From assembly GCA_023150945.1 (NCBI GenBank), contig JAKLJX010000010.1:1-64000 (forward strand): a DNA stretch of 64,000 nucleotides. Reading direction: 5' to 3'. Below, piece by piece: positions 53,101 to 60,553 of the stretch. The DNA is from a bacterium. Its GTDB lineage: Bacteria > Zhuqueibacterota > Zhuqueibacteria > Zhuqueibacterales > Zhuqueibacteraceae. Within the stretch, counting starts at the first letter, position 1. Each line of letters opens with the position of its first letter. The position numbers and the translations under genes were made by a program. The notes under the pieces were generated by a model. It was not told the origin of the DNA. It did no database searches and saw only the letters and a list, made by a program, of their open reading frames with translations.

Positions 53101-53497
53101 TATAGCCGACGTAGAAGAGAATCGAACCGAAGAGAAAATACAGGAAGTAGAACGTTTCACTTTTGCCGGCGGGCAACTGCCAGAGCAGGGCAAAGGTGAT
53201 TCCGGAGGCGATGGCGCCGAGAAAAATATAAGGCCTTCGCCTACCCCATCTCGACCTGGTGTGATCGGAGACAAACCCCATGATGGGATCGATCAACGCA
53301 TCGGTCAGCCGAGGCAACGCCCCCAGCAGGCCGACCAGCGCAGGATTCATGCCCAGGCCCAAATTGAGGACGATCATCATTCCGCCGCTGGCTGCCGCCA
53401 GCAGGTTGTTGATGAAGGCGCCGACCCCGTAAACCAGTTTCTGGACAAACGGAATGCGATCTTCCGGCGCAGTTTCGTAGTGCTTGGATTGACTCAT
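50165..53497 (-). CDS. GPH-type sugar:cation symporter fused to GH3 beta-glycosidase
   Basis: One uninterrupted 1110-codon frame. Residues 1 to about 475 form a complete 12-helix glycoside-pentoside-hexuronide symporter: RLTDALIDPIMGFVSDHTRS, RWGRRRPYIFLGAI, LGYELTPDYHERTRLMGVQN, SMVADVVDVDELKTHQRREG. After a polar linker (about 476-505), residues 505-1110 are a complete GH3 enzyme: VEALLARMDLNQKIGQMIQT, VDAIHGHNNVRGATVFPHN, AKHWVGDGGTT, nucleophile Asp774 in GFIISDWNGTDQ, and GERPYAEGLGD with the usual second-domain glutamate. The ATG at 53497 is chosen over a TTG two codons upstream. With both ends of the carrier in the cytoplasm, the hydrolase would sit at the inner face. GH3 enzymes of this type release glucose from beta-linked oligosaccharides. 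Confidence 0.88.
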   Translation of the reverse strand: MSQSKHYETAPEDRIPFVQKLVYGVGAFINNLLAAASGGMMIVLNLGLGMNPALVGLLGALPRLTDALIDPIMGFVSDHTRSRWGRRRPYIFLGAIASGITFALLWQLPAGKSETFYFLYFLFGSILFYVGYTVFAAPWVALGYELTPDYHERTRLMGVQNFIGQLAYVVSPWFLWIMTYKGFFQDQVSGAAGLAIIIGVVTIGFGILPAIFLRERFKDIAVAEAAERKGTASAGGGSAFLQQSIAFFKGFGATLKSGPFLKLCLATFLVFNGFILVSSFQLYVIIYYVTGGDQALGAKYAGYAGTVGAIGTFVVIILVTWLGTKIGKRRAFFISTAVSIVGYGLKWICYNPKIPLLVVLPAPLLAFGLGGLFTLIPSMVADVVDVDELKTHQRREGMYSAIFWWVVKMGMAAALAGGGFLLNATGFDIALGMNQAASTIFLMRLCDAGIPMVASAIAIWAVARFPITEQKAHEVRLELERRRGTPDEQAPPIPQQESEILRRLMEQKSIAEKVEALLARMDLNQKIGQMIQTERMAISPAEVKAYHIGSVLSGGGSRPGNNTPADWVAMNDAYWAASMEEDEAHLAIPILYGVDAIHGHNNVRGATVFPHNIGLGAAHDPDLIERIAQITAREILATGVEWTFAPTLAVARNDHWGRTYESYSEDPEIVCAYAGRFVTGLQGDLGQDSVIACAKHWVGDGGTTRGVDQGETTVSLAELERIHIAPYYPAINAGVLTVMASYNSWNGNKCHGHYYLLTELLKKKMGFQGFIISDWNGTDQLAQDFAEAVALGANAGIDMFMVPEKWKLLIETLRAHVQKGIVSVERINDAVRRILTVKFAYGLFEKPRPAARYWSNQASFGSKEHREVAREAVRKSLVLLQNRDAILPVAKNARILVAGKNADSRGHQCGGFTIEWQGTSGNGAVAGGTSIWEGIHEVAPAAVLSVDGAAADTEKFDVALVVIGERPYAEGLGDVRDDDKVALGSGMERPDLVLKPYARTLELAVSHPEDLQTIRRITAQGIPVVAILVSGRPLVVNQELEEASAFVAAWLPGSEGQGVADVIFGDHDFQGKLSFSWPRADDDNWNRGDESYNPVFPFGYGLSYRKTGAV
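51983..51995 (-). promoter_or_regulatory. Internal ribosome binding site at the GH3 start
   Basis: Minus strand GAGGAG (51995-51990), four bases, then ATG (51985-51983) in frame, starting MEQKSIAEKVEALL. This would allow a free 606-residue GH3 enzyme from the same message. It also looks like the relic of a former separate gene start. Confidence 0.6.
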
Positions 53498-53565
53498 AAA
53501 CAATCCGCTGATTAAGAACTTTCAAATTTGAACCTGCAGTGCCAATTGGAAACCGACGGGCGCGC

Positions 53566-54387
53566 TCAACGACCTTCTTTGTAAACTCGAACATAATCGA
53601 CCAGCATGGTTTGCGGAAAGGGCGTATTGTCACTTGGCCAACCGACGTAGTTGCCTCCGACCGCGACATTCAGGATGAGGTAAAAGGGATGATCGAACAC
53701 CCAGGCGCCCGGCAGGTCGCCCGGCGTGATTTCCTGGTAAAACACCTCATCGACATAGAAGCGAATATGGTCTTTGCCCCATTCCACGGCGAATAGGTGA
53801 AAATCGGTGTCGAATCTATCCTTCGCAAGATCGAATCGGCGTGTGAGCGCCTGCCCGGCTGAGTAACCGGGGCCGTGCACGCTGCCGTGTACCGTGCTCG
53901 GCTGCTGCCCGCGATACTCCATGATGTCGATTTCACCGCACGCGGGCCAGCCCACCGTTGCGAAATTCGCACCGAGCAGCCAGAAGGCCGGCCAAATGCC
54001 CTGGCCCCAGGGCAGACGAATGCGCGCCTCAAACCGCCCGTAAGTCGTCTCGAACAGGCCGCGGGTGTTGATGCGCGCGGAGGTGTAGCGCTGTCCCTGA
54101 TAGGACTCCTTATGCGCCGTGATCGCAAGATGGCCCTCGCCGTCGAGCGCGACGTTTTTGGGGCGGTCGGTATCGTATTCGAGCTGGGCGTTGCCCCAGT
54201 CCGTGCCGATATCGTAGCCCCAGCGCGTCGCGTCGGGCAATTGGCCGGCCGCGCCCTCGAATTCGTCCTGCCAGACAAGTTGCCACTCCCGCTTCTCGGG
54301 TTCGGTGGTATTGCTGCAACCGGCGAACATGATCGCAATGACGGCCAACTGCGCAAGGCCAGTAAATCGGAATGTGCGCCAAGTCAT
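53566..54387 (-). CDS. GH16 family endo-beta-glucanase lipoprotein (laminarinase-like)
   Basis: A 273-residue lipoprotein; lipobox FAGC with Cys24, AGGAGAG eight bases before the ATG. The single GH16 jelly roll has the catalytic ExDxxE as GEIDIMEY (Glu152, Asp154, Glu157), preceded by RLPWGQGIWPAFWLLGANF and followed by HLFAVEWGKDHIRFYVDEVF. The extra residue between Asp and the second Glu (EIDIME) marks the beta-bulge subgroup that includes laminarinases and lichenases acting on beta-1,3-glucans. It would cut polymer at the cell surface or in the periplasm for the downstream transporter-GH3 protein. Confidence 0.93.
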   Translation of the reverse strand: MTWRTFRFTGLAQLAVIAIMFAGCSNTTEPEKREWQLVWQDEFEGAAGQLPDATRWGYDIGTDWGNAQLEYDTDRPKNVALDGEGHLAITAHKESYQGQRYTSARINTRGLFETTYGRFEARIRLPWGQGIWPAFWLLGANFATVGWPACGEIDIMEYRGQQPSTVHGSVHGPGYSAGQALTRRFDLAKDRFDTDFHLFAVEWGKDHIRFYVDEVFYQEITPGDLPGAWVFDHPFYLILNVAVGGNYVGWPSDNTPFPQTMLVDYVRVYKEGR

Positions 54388-54552
54388 AAAATGCTCTCCT
54401 TCTCTTTGGCTGATCTGCCGCTGCTTCTTTGCTTGGCAGGATCATGGTGGCAAAATGAGGCAATCGCCTTGCCGGATTTTGCCCCCATGATCCTGCAATA
54501 CCTAATTCCTTTGCGTGCGCTTCGTCCTTGTGCGGGTGTGGCGTAGGCTCCG

Positions 54553-56118
54553 CTATTTGCGCAAAAGGACATTATCCACATAAACCGTTTTCAGATCACC
54601 GGAGATGATCAACTGCGCCAGGTGGCCTTTGGTGACGAGGCCGGTGAAGTCCGCCAGCGGAATGTCGAAGCTCACCCAGTTGCCCGTGGCCAGTGGCGGT
54701 GTCGAGGTTTGCGTGAAGGTCAACTCGTGCTCGACATCATTGCCGCCGCCGAACGCGCCATCAGCACCGAAGTCCACCAGTTTGATCCGGAAAGCTGCCG
54801 GCGCCGCGGTTGCGTCGGGCGTCCAGAGGTCCAGGTGGAAGCGCGTCATCGCCGAGGCATTGATGGGCTGCGAGGTGAACTCGATACCAGCGAAGGTGAC
54901 ATTGGTATAAAGCTTCGTGTCATTGCCGGAAATCTTCTCATCAGCCACGTCGGCCTGATCCCAAGGGGCCGACCACGTGTCAACGGTGACGTTGGTGTAA
55001 GCGTTGCTGAACAGCGAGATAACATCACTCGCCGGAAAAGCCGGCGTCGGGGCCGGCGCCGTGGGCGTGGTCGCCCCGCCGGTCTTGTAGAAATAGACAT
55101 TGTCGATATACACTGTCTTCAGATCACCGGAGATGATCAACTGCGCCAGATGGCCTTTGGTGGTGAGGCCGGTGAAGTCCGCCAGCGGAATGTCGAAGCT
55201 CACCCAATTGCCCGTAGCCAGCGGCGGTGTCGAGGTTTGCGTGAAGGTCAACTCGTGCTCGACATCATTGCCGCCGCCGAACGCGCCGTCGGCACCGAAG
55301 TCCACCAGTTTGATCCGGAATGCTGCCGGCGCCGCGGTTGCGTCGGGCGTCCAGAGGTCCAGGTGGAAACGCGTCATCGCCTCGGCGTTGATGGGCTGCG
55401 AGGTGCACTCGATGCCGGCAAACGTCAGATTCGTGTAAAGCTTCGTGTCATTGCCGGAGATCTTCACCTCGGCCAACTCGGCCTGATCCCACGGGGCTGA
55501 CCACGTGTCGACATTCACGTTCGTATAGGCGTTGCTGAAGAGCGAGACGACGTCACCGGCAGGCACGGTCGGTGTGGGGGCGGGAGCCGTGGGTCCCGTC
55601 GGCCCGGCGGTCTTGTGGAAGTAGACATTGTCGACGTACACTGTTTTCGGATCACCCGAGATGATCAACTGCGCCAGGTGCCCTTTGGTGGTGAGGCCGG
55701 TGAAGTTCGCGAGCGGAATGTCGAAGCTCACCCAATTGCCCGTGGTCAACGGTGGTGTCGAGGCCTGCGTGAAGGTCAATTCGTGCTCCGCGTCATTGCC
55801 ACCACCGAATACGCCGTCGGCGCCGAAATCAACCAGTTTGATCCGAAACGCTGCCGGTGCCGCGGTGGGATCGGGCGTCCAAATGTCCATGTGGAAGCGC
55901 GTCATCGCCGAGGCATTGATGGTTTGCGAAGTGAACTCGATGCCGGCGAACGTCAGGTTCGTGTACAGCCTGGTATCGTTTCCGGAAATCTTCACCTCGG
56001 CCACCTCAGCCTGGTCCCAATCCGCCGACCACGTATCAACGGCGACGTTGGTGTAGGCATTACTGTAGAGTGAAATGACGTCACCGGCAGGCAGCGTCGG
56101 CGTGGGAGCAGGGACCGC
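54553..56118. repeat. 528-bp tandem repeat, three copies, in coding DNA
   Basis: The same marker sequence (GATGATCAACTGCG) occurs at 54604, 55132 and 55660, exactly 528 bp apart (176 codons). The copies nearest the 3' end of the gene (about 54553-55080 and 55081-55608) are nearly identical in bases; the third is more diverged. This points to a recent duplication. Confidence 0.92.
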
Positions 56119-56997
56119 AGGGCCGGGTTGCGCTTCCTTGACGTTCACCGTCACTGCCCCCGTTGCGTCCACCGCACCGAGCTTGGCGGTGATGGTCGCG
56201 TTGCCCACTCCGACCGCGCTGATCACGCCTTCGTCGCTGACCGTGGCTACTGCAGGATCGGAGGAGATGAAGGTGAAATAACTTGGCGTCGCGTCAACCG
56301 TCTGATCAGTCCCGGCGATATTGAAAGTGACGGCGGTTCCTGCAACGTTCTGCGTATCACCTACCTTGGCAGTGAAGGTTTTGGTCGTGATCGCGGGCCG
56401 TGGGTGAGCGATCGTGCCGAGGTGTTCGAACTTTACTTCATCGAACCAAATGTAGTAACCGGCCTTTTCAAACGCTCCGGCGGAATATTCGAACAGGCCT
56501 CGTTCCTGCTTCAGTTTCTCGGCGAGCGGAATGGGGATGATGTATTTTTGCCAGGTGGTGGTGAGGGTAAATTTTGACCACGAGGTGACGAATCGGGAAG
56601 TGCCGGTGTTATCGTTGCCGAATCCGACCAGACCGAGCGGCGCGGAAACACTCGCCTTTGCCCAAAACGTCAGCGCATCGTAGCCCGACAAGTCGCGCGG
56701 CGTCGTCGCAACAAAGGCGCCGCCGGCAAACCAGCCGGAGGGATCGCCTTCGCTCGGCACGGTGATCTGCAATGATCTTGAACCCTGGTATTTCTCCGTT
56801 GCATCGATCTGCAGCGCATTCAACTTGGAATTGCTGAAGGCCTGGTAGTCAAGGCCGGCAGCGATGCCGTCGAGAAAGATCTCCGCATTGGTTGGATACG
56901 AAGCCGGAGTGAGTGTGTTGACGTCCCTCTCACAGCCGGCTAATCCGATGAGGATCGCCACCGCGGCGACGAAGTGAAATGGGATTCTCGCAATCAT
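54553..56997 (-). CDS. Lipoprotein with triple glycan-binding-like repeats
   Basis: An 814-residue lipoprotein; the ATG at 56997 follows GAGG at good spacing and the lipobox is GLAGC. Layout: an N-terminal jelly-roll domain (about 30-195, RSLQITVPSEGDPSGWFAGG, YYIWFDEVKFEHLG), a BIG_2 Ig-like domain (about 200-285, SSDPAVATVSDEGVISAVGV), then three tandem copies of a 176-residue jelly-roll unit (SNAYTNVAVDTWSADWDQAE ... TRFHMDIWTPD ... VSFDIPLANFTGL) joined by Pro/Thr linkers (PAPTPT). Lack of catalytic motifs, lipid anchor and glycosidase neighbours suggest a surface glycan-binding protein, the role played by SusE/F-type or SGBP proteins elsewhere. Ligand not shown; CBM family not assigned. 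Confidence 0.82.
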   Translation of the reverse strand: MIARIPFHFVAAVAILIGLAGCERDVNTLTPASYPTNAEIFLDGIAAGLDYQAFSNSKLNALQIDATEKYQGSRSLQITVPSEGDPSGWFAGGAFVATTPRDLSGYDALTFWAKASVSAPLGLVGFGNDNTGTSRFVTSWSKFTLTTTWQKYIIPIPLAEKLKQERGLFEYSAGAFEKAGYYIWFDEVKFEHLGTIAHPRPAITTKTFTAKVGDTQNVAGTAVTFNIAGTDQTVDATPSYFTFISSDPAVATVSDEGVISAVGVGNATITAKLGAVDATGAVTVNVKEAQPGPAVPAPTPTLPAGDVISLYSNAYTNVAVDTWSADWDQAEVAEVKISGNDTRLYTNLTFAGIEFTSQTINASAMTRFHMDIWTPDPTAAPAAFRIKLVDFGADGVFGGGNDAEHELTFTQASTPPLTTGNWVSFDIPLANFTGLTTKGHLAQLIISGDPKTVYVDNVYFHKTAGPTGPTAPAPTPTVPAGDVVSLFSNAYTNVNVDTWSAPWDQAELAEVKISGNDTKLYTNLTFAGIECTSQPINAEAMTRFHLDLWTPDATAAPAAFRIKLVDFGADGAFGGGNDVEHELTFTQTSTPPLATGNWVSFDIPLADFTGLTTKGHLAQLIISGDLKTVYIDNVYFYKTGGATTPTAPAPTPAFPASDVISLFSNAYTNVTVDTWSAPWDQADVADEKISGNDTKLYTNVTFAGIEFTSQPINASAMTRFHLDLWTPDATAAPAAFRIKLVDFGADGAFGGGNDVEHELTFTQTSTPPLATGNWVSFDIPLADFTGLVTKGHLAQLIISGDLKTVYVDNVLLRK

Positions 56998-57036
56998 ATC
57001 TTGCCTCAAAGTTAAGGAGCTGTGCTGTTTCCAAAA

Positions 57037-60000
57037 TCATTTGCCGAGGTTCAGGTGCAAGTAAGTCCGGATCTCCCACTCGCGGCCGTCCGGCTGGCCC
57101 GGAGCCTCCGGATCCGGCACCCACGCACCACTGGCATCGACCGTGAGCGCCGGGCTGTATCGTGGCGAGTATTGATCCAGCGACCGCCACGTCACACACA
57201 CGCCCAACCGCGTCTGTGGAATATCGAACCAATTCGGCGTGCCCAGCACGGTCGAGAGATCGCCCATGAGTTGCAGCGGGAAGGTGAGATTGAAATCACG
57301 GTGATAGTCGTACGGCCCCCAATCGTTGACCTTCGCCGCAGCGATGAGCTTGAACGAACCCGTGGCCAAACGAACGTCGCCGCCGTAGCGATGGATCAGC
57401 CGCGTGTCGCTGCCGTTCGGTTCGCCCTCGCCGGCATAGAGATTTGCGATGAAACCCAAGCCGGGCCGTAATTTCGAGACAATGCGACTGTAGGCCTCCC
57501 AAACGTCCCGTGCCGGCGTGGCGCCGGGGAAGGCAAAGATCGTGCGGCCGTCCGCCAAGATGCCGATGGCGGCATCCTGTGTGGTTGGCTGGTGCCGATA
57601 GATGAAGCCGGTGCTGAATGCGAGAGCAGCGTCTTCGCGAACGTCGCTGTCCCAAGCGTACATCCAGGTTGCCGGCGTTGGATCGTAATTGATCAGCAAC
57701 TCGCCGGCAGTGGTCTCGCGATTGCCGCGGACCGCAAAGGGATCATCGAGAATGTTGCGCGGCCTGCCCGGCGCGGGCACCTCTCTCGGCACCGGCCCTT
57801 CAACCGGCTTCTGCCAGAGAAAGTTGGGCGCGATCTGCCAGTTGCCCAGCGTGACGGCCAGGCCCGTGAGGGCATTCCACTGGTTACCGCTGCCACTGTC
57901 CTTGAGCCGCCAGCCGGTGAAGGTAAGGGCAGAACTTGGACCGCCATCTGCCACCAGGCCCATTGCCGCGCCTTGCGCGTACCAGTTCCAGCGGCCTTTG
58001 GTCAGGGTGACTTTGATTTTGCCGCCGTAGGTGTCGGAAGGTTTGATGCGGTCCTGCAAAATGCGATAGTTGCCCGGCGATCCATCAACGATTAGGAAAC
58101 TCTCATCGATCTTGGTGTTGCCGGACCAGATGCCGCCGAGCTCCACGCCGAGCAGCCCGCGGCTGGCCGCGAGATGGAGGGTGGCTTTTCGGGTGGGTGG
58201 CGCCGGCACCGCAAACGAGCTCACCGTTGCAGCCAGCCTGTCGATGTCTTCTTGATAAATCGCGGTGGCCTGGAAGGGACCGACATGCCGACGATACTTC
58301 ACCAACACGGCAGGGTTGGCGCCCCACCACAGCTCCGGCCCGAATGCGACCTTGAGGCCGTTGAGAGATTTCTTGCCCGCCAGTTCGAGACCCAACGGGG
58401 CATCGGCGTTGTAGAGATCAATGTTGGGTCCGTAGTTCGCTTCCCGATAGAGTCCGAAGAAGTCGCCTTCATATCCCCAGTGATAATGGCCGGTGCGATA
58501 GAATCCATCCAGCTTGAACCAGCGATCATCCCAAGACAGTTGAGCGCCATAAACCTTCAGCCGTTCGATGCCGCCCAGTTGCAGAGGCCCATCATCCGTC
58601 AGCACCGTGCGCGTGCGGCCACGATTCTCATAGAAAATTTCGTTGATGGGATTTTCCGGGACATGCCCGAGATAGTTGAGCGAAAGGGTGCCGGAGACAT
58701 TTTCGGCGGGGCGAGCTTCGAGAGTGGCATAGTATGACTGCAGGTGATCAAAGCCGCGAAAAGCCGGCCTGGTGGTGGTGCCGGGGATCAGGTCTTTCGG
58801 CGTACTGATGCGGTTGCCGCCCGTGCTGTACGTCTCCAATTCGACTCGCATCCCGCTCACCCGCACGCGCTGGAGCGTTTCGGCCTGCAGGGCCGCTTGG
58901 TCGCCGCGCGCGATCAGCGCAACCGCCATCGGCTCGATCTTGCCGAAGTGCGCCCGGATGGCGGCGCGATCGGTTCCCGCGGCATATGGTTCGAGTGTGT
59001 ATGCCCGTTGCAGCGCATAGTAGGCGGCGCGCGGATAGAGTTCGTAAAGCCCACGTTGATCGGTCGGGCCTTTGGCGCAGATGCCAAACCACTCTTCGTT
59101 CATATTGTTTTCCCCCTGCTTGAAGTCTTCCAGGTATCCGCCGTTGGCCCATGAGGCATTGATGTCATGGACGTCGAGGTTGGATTCCTGGCCGAACTTC
59201 CACCAGCCATCGCTGAACTGAAATGTGAAACCGCCGATGGCATTGCCCACCTGGCCTTTGCCGCTCGATTGCTCGTAAATCTCCTGCCAATTGCCGAGCA
59301 CGTAGCGCGCCTGCGCGATCTGATCTTCCCGCATGTCCCTGGCATTGAAGGCATCCGCGCCAAATTCGGTGATCATGAGCGGCAGGCCGAGTTTTTCCTT
59401 GACCTGCGCAAAAGCGTCACCGAAGGAAATGCCACGGTACATGTTGGTCCCAAACACGTCGAGGCCATGGATTTCTTTGGCAATGATGTCGATGAACAGC
59501 AGGTCGCCGTTGCACATGGCAACCGGATGGTTCGCGTCACGCGCCTTGATGGCTTGAATGGCTTCATTGAAGAGGGAATACATGTGCCGGGCGCGAACCG
59601 ATTCCTTTGTTTCACCAACAGGAATGTCCTCGGTTTCGGCGCCGCCCCAGAAGAGACCGTAGTTGTTTTCATTCCCCAACAGCCACATCAACACGCCGGG
59701 GACATTGCGAAACTCGTCCACCATTTTTTCGACTTCGGCAATGAGCACCTTGCGCGCGCGCGGATCGGCGTAATTCGTATTCTGGACGTAGACCCCGTCC
59801 AGCGTGACGCCGTAACGGCCGAACGAGTGGTTGAGCACGGTATAGATGCCATGGCGTTCGTAAATGTACTGCACCCAGCGCGGCGGAACGCCGACGTATT
59901 GGCGGATCGCATTCACGCCCAGGATCTTGAGCAGCGGCATTTCCCGGTCGAGCGCCGCCTTGATGACCTCGTCGGACTGCTGCCAGAGGCTGTAAGTGTA

Positions 60001-60207
60001 GGTTGTGCCGATTGGGAAGTAGTCCCAATTCATTCCGAGGATCATGAAGTCCCTGCCCTCCACCTGCAGCCGAGCGCCGGCGTCATCAGAAACGACTTTG
60101 ACTTTGGCGACCTGCGCTGTTGACGGGGCGAGCGGAGCCAGCGCCATCATCGCAGCAAGCCAAAGCCCGGCAGCGAACCGGAAGGACTGGATTTGGATCA
60201 AAGTCAT
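57037..60207 (-). CDS. TIM-barrel glycosidase with C-terminal beta-barrel-like region
   Basis: A 1056-residue exported protein; AAGGAGG lies five to six bases before the ATG at 60207, and the signal ends PLAPSTAQ. Residues about 35-400 are a clan-A glycosidase barrel: VEGRDFMILGMNWDYFPIGT, LKILGVNAIRQYVGV, acid/base Glu180 in MWLLGNENNYG, nucleophile Glu281 in LPLMITEFGADAF. Nearest in style are GH2-type TIM barrels, but the flanking GH2 sandwiches are absent and the family is not fixed. Residues about 490-1056 are beta-rich with alternating polar/apolar strands (AQLSWDDRWFKLDGFYRTGH, KLRPGLGFIANLYAGEGEPN), ending EWEIRTYLHLNLGK, which suggests an outer-membrane barrel. First gene of the operon, 39 bp before the binding-protein gene. 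Confidence 0.8.
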   Translation of the reverse strand: MTLIQIQSFRFAAGLWLAAMMALAPLAPSTAQVAKVKVVSDDAGARLQVEGRDFMILGMNWDYFPIGTTYTYSLWQQSDEVIKAALDREMPLLKILGVNAIRQYVGVPPRWVQYIYERHGIYTVLNHSFGRYGVTLDGVYVQNTNYADPRARKVLIAEVEKMVDEFRNVPGVLMWLLGNENNYGLFWGGAETEDIPVGETKESVRARHMYSLFNEAIQAIKARDANHPVAMCNGDLLFIDIIAKEIHGLDVFGTNMYRGISFGDAFAQVKEKLGLPLMITEFGADAFNARDMREDQIAQARYVLGNWQEIYEQSSGKGQVGNAIGGFTFQFSDGWWKFGQESNLDVHDINASWANGGYLEDFKQGENNMNEEWFGICAKGPTDQRGLYELYPRAAYYALQRAYTLEPYAAGTDRAAIRAHFGKIEPMAVALIARGDQAALQAETLQRVRVSGMRVELETYSTGGNRISTPKDLIPGTTTRPAFRGFDHLQSYYATLEARPAENVSGTLSLNYLGHVPENPINEIFYENRGRTRTVLTDDGPLQLGGIERLKVYGAQLSWDDRWFKLDGFYRTGHYHWGYEGDFFGLYREANYGPNIDLYNADAPLGLELAGKKSLNGLKVAFGPELWWGANPAVLVKYRRHVGPFQATAIYQEDIDRLAATVSSFAVPAPPTRKATLHLAASRGLLGVELGGIWSGNTKIDESFLIVDGSPGNYRILQDRIKPSDTYGGKIKVTLTKGRWNWYAQGAAMGLVADGGPSSALTFTGWRLKDSGSGNQWNALTGLAVTLGNWQIAPNFLWQKPVEGPVPREVPAPGRPRNILDDPFAVRGNRETTAGELLINYDPTPATWMYAWDSDVREDAALAFSTGFIYRHQPTTQDAAIGILADGRTIFAFPGATPARDVWEAYSRIVSKLRPGLGFIANLYAGEGEPNGSDTRLIHRYGGDVRLATGSFKLIAAAKVNDWGPYDYHRDFNLTFPLQLMGDLSTVLGTPNWFDIPQTRLGVCVTWRSLDQYSPRYSPALTVDASGAWVPDPEAPGQPDGREWEIRTYLHLNLGK

Positions 60208-60553
60208 ACGAGCCTCCTTGAATTTCATTGGTGCAAAGCGTGAAAGCGCGGCCCTGGGGACTCAACGTCAGGCGACGTTGTGTACAATGGCCATTTTGGC
60301 ATACGTCGCGCTTCTGTTCAGAGCAATCACCTGCACGAACCAAATCACCCGGCAAAAATATAAACATTCGTCCTGGTTTGCTCGGCTGCCAGTAACAAAA
60401 CATCGGATTAGAGTAACACCAGGCCGCAAGTTGCTTGGTCGCGTTGGGAGTCTGGCTGGCCCGCGCTGGTGGGGCAGGCAGGCGTGTCCGGCAGGGGAGA
60501 GAGTCCGGCGGGCGGGAACGGCCCAAAGGAAAGGGTGAGACTTCTTTGGCTGC
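60208..60553. other. Intergenic control region of the glycan operon
   Basis: A 346-bp stretch between the sensor gene and the operon it probably controls; both are on the minus strand. It holds the -10 and direct repeat listed separately. No terminator with a T-run is seen after the sensor gene. Confidence 0.55.
60357..60418 (-). promoter_or_regulatory. Activator-type promoter with direct repeat
   Basis: Minus strand: -10 TATATT (60362-60357); the -35 position 17 bp upstream (60380-60385) is poor. Six bases further upstream begin two copies of TGTTACT (60397-60391 and 60418-60412), 21 bp apart, or two helical turns. This layout fits an AraC-type activator touching sigma at -35. The leader to the start at 60207 would be about 145 nt. 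Confidence 0.5.
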
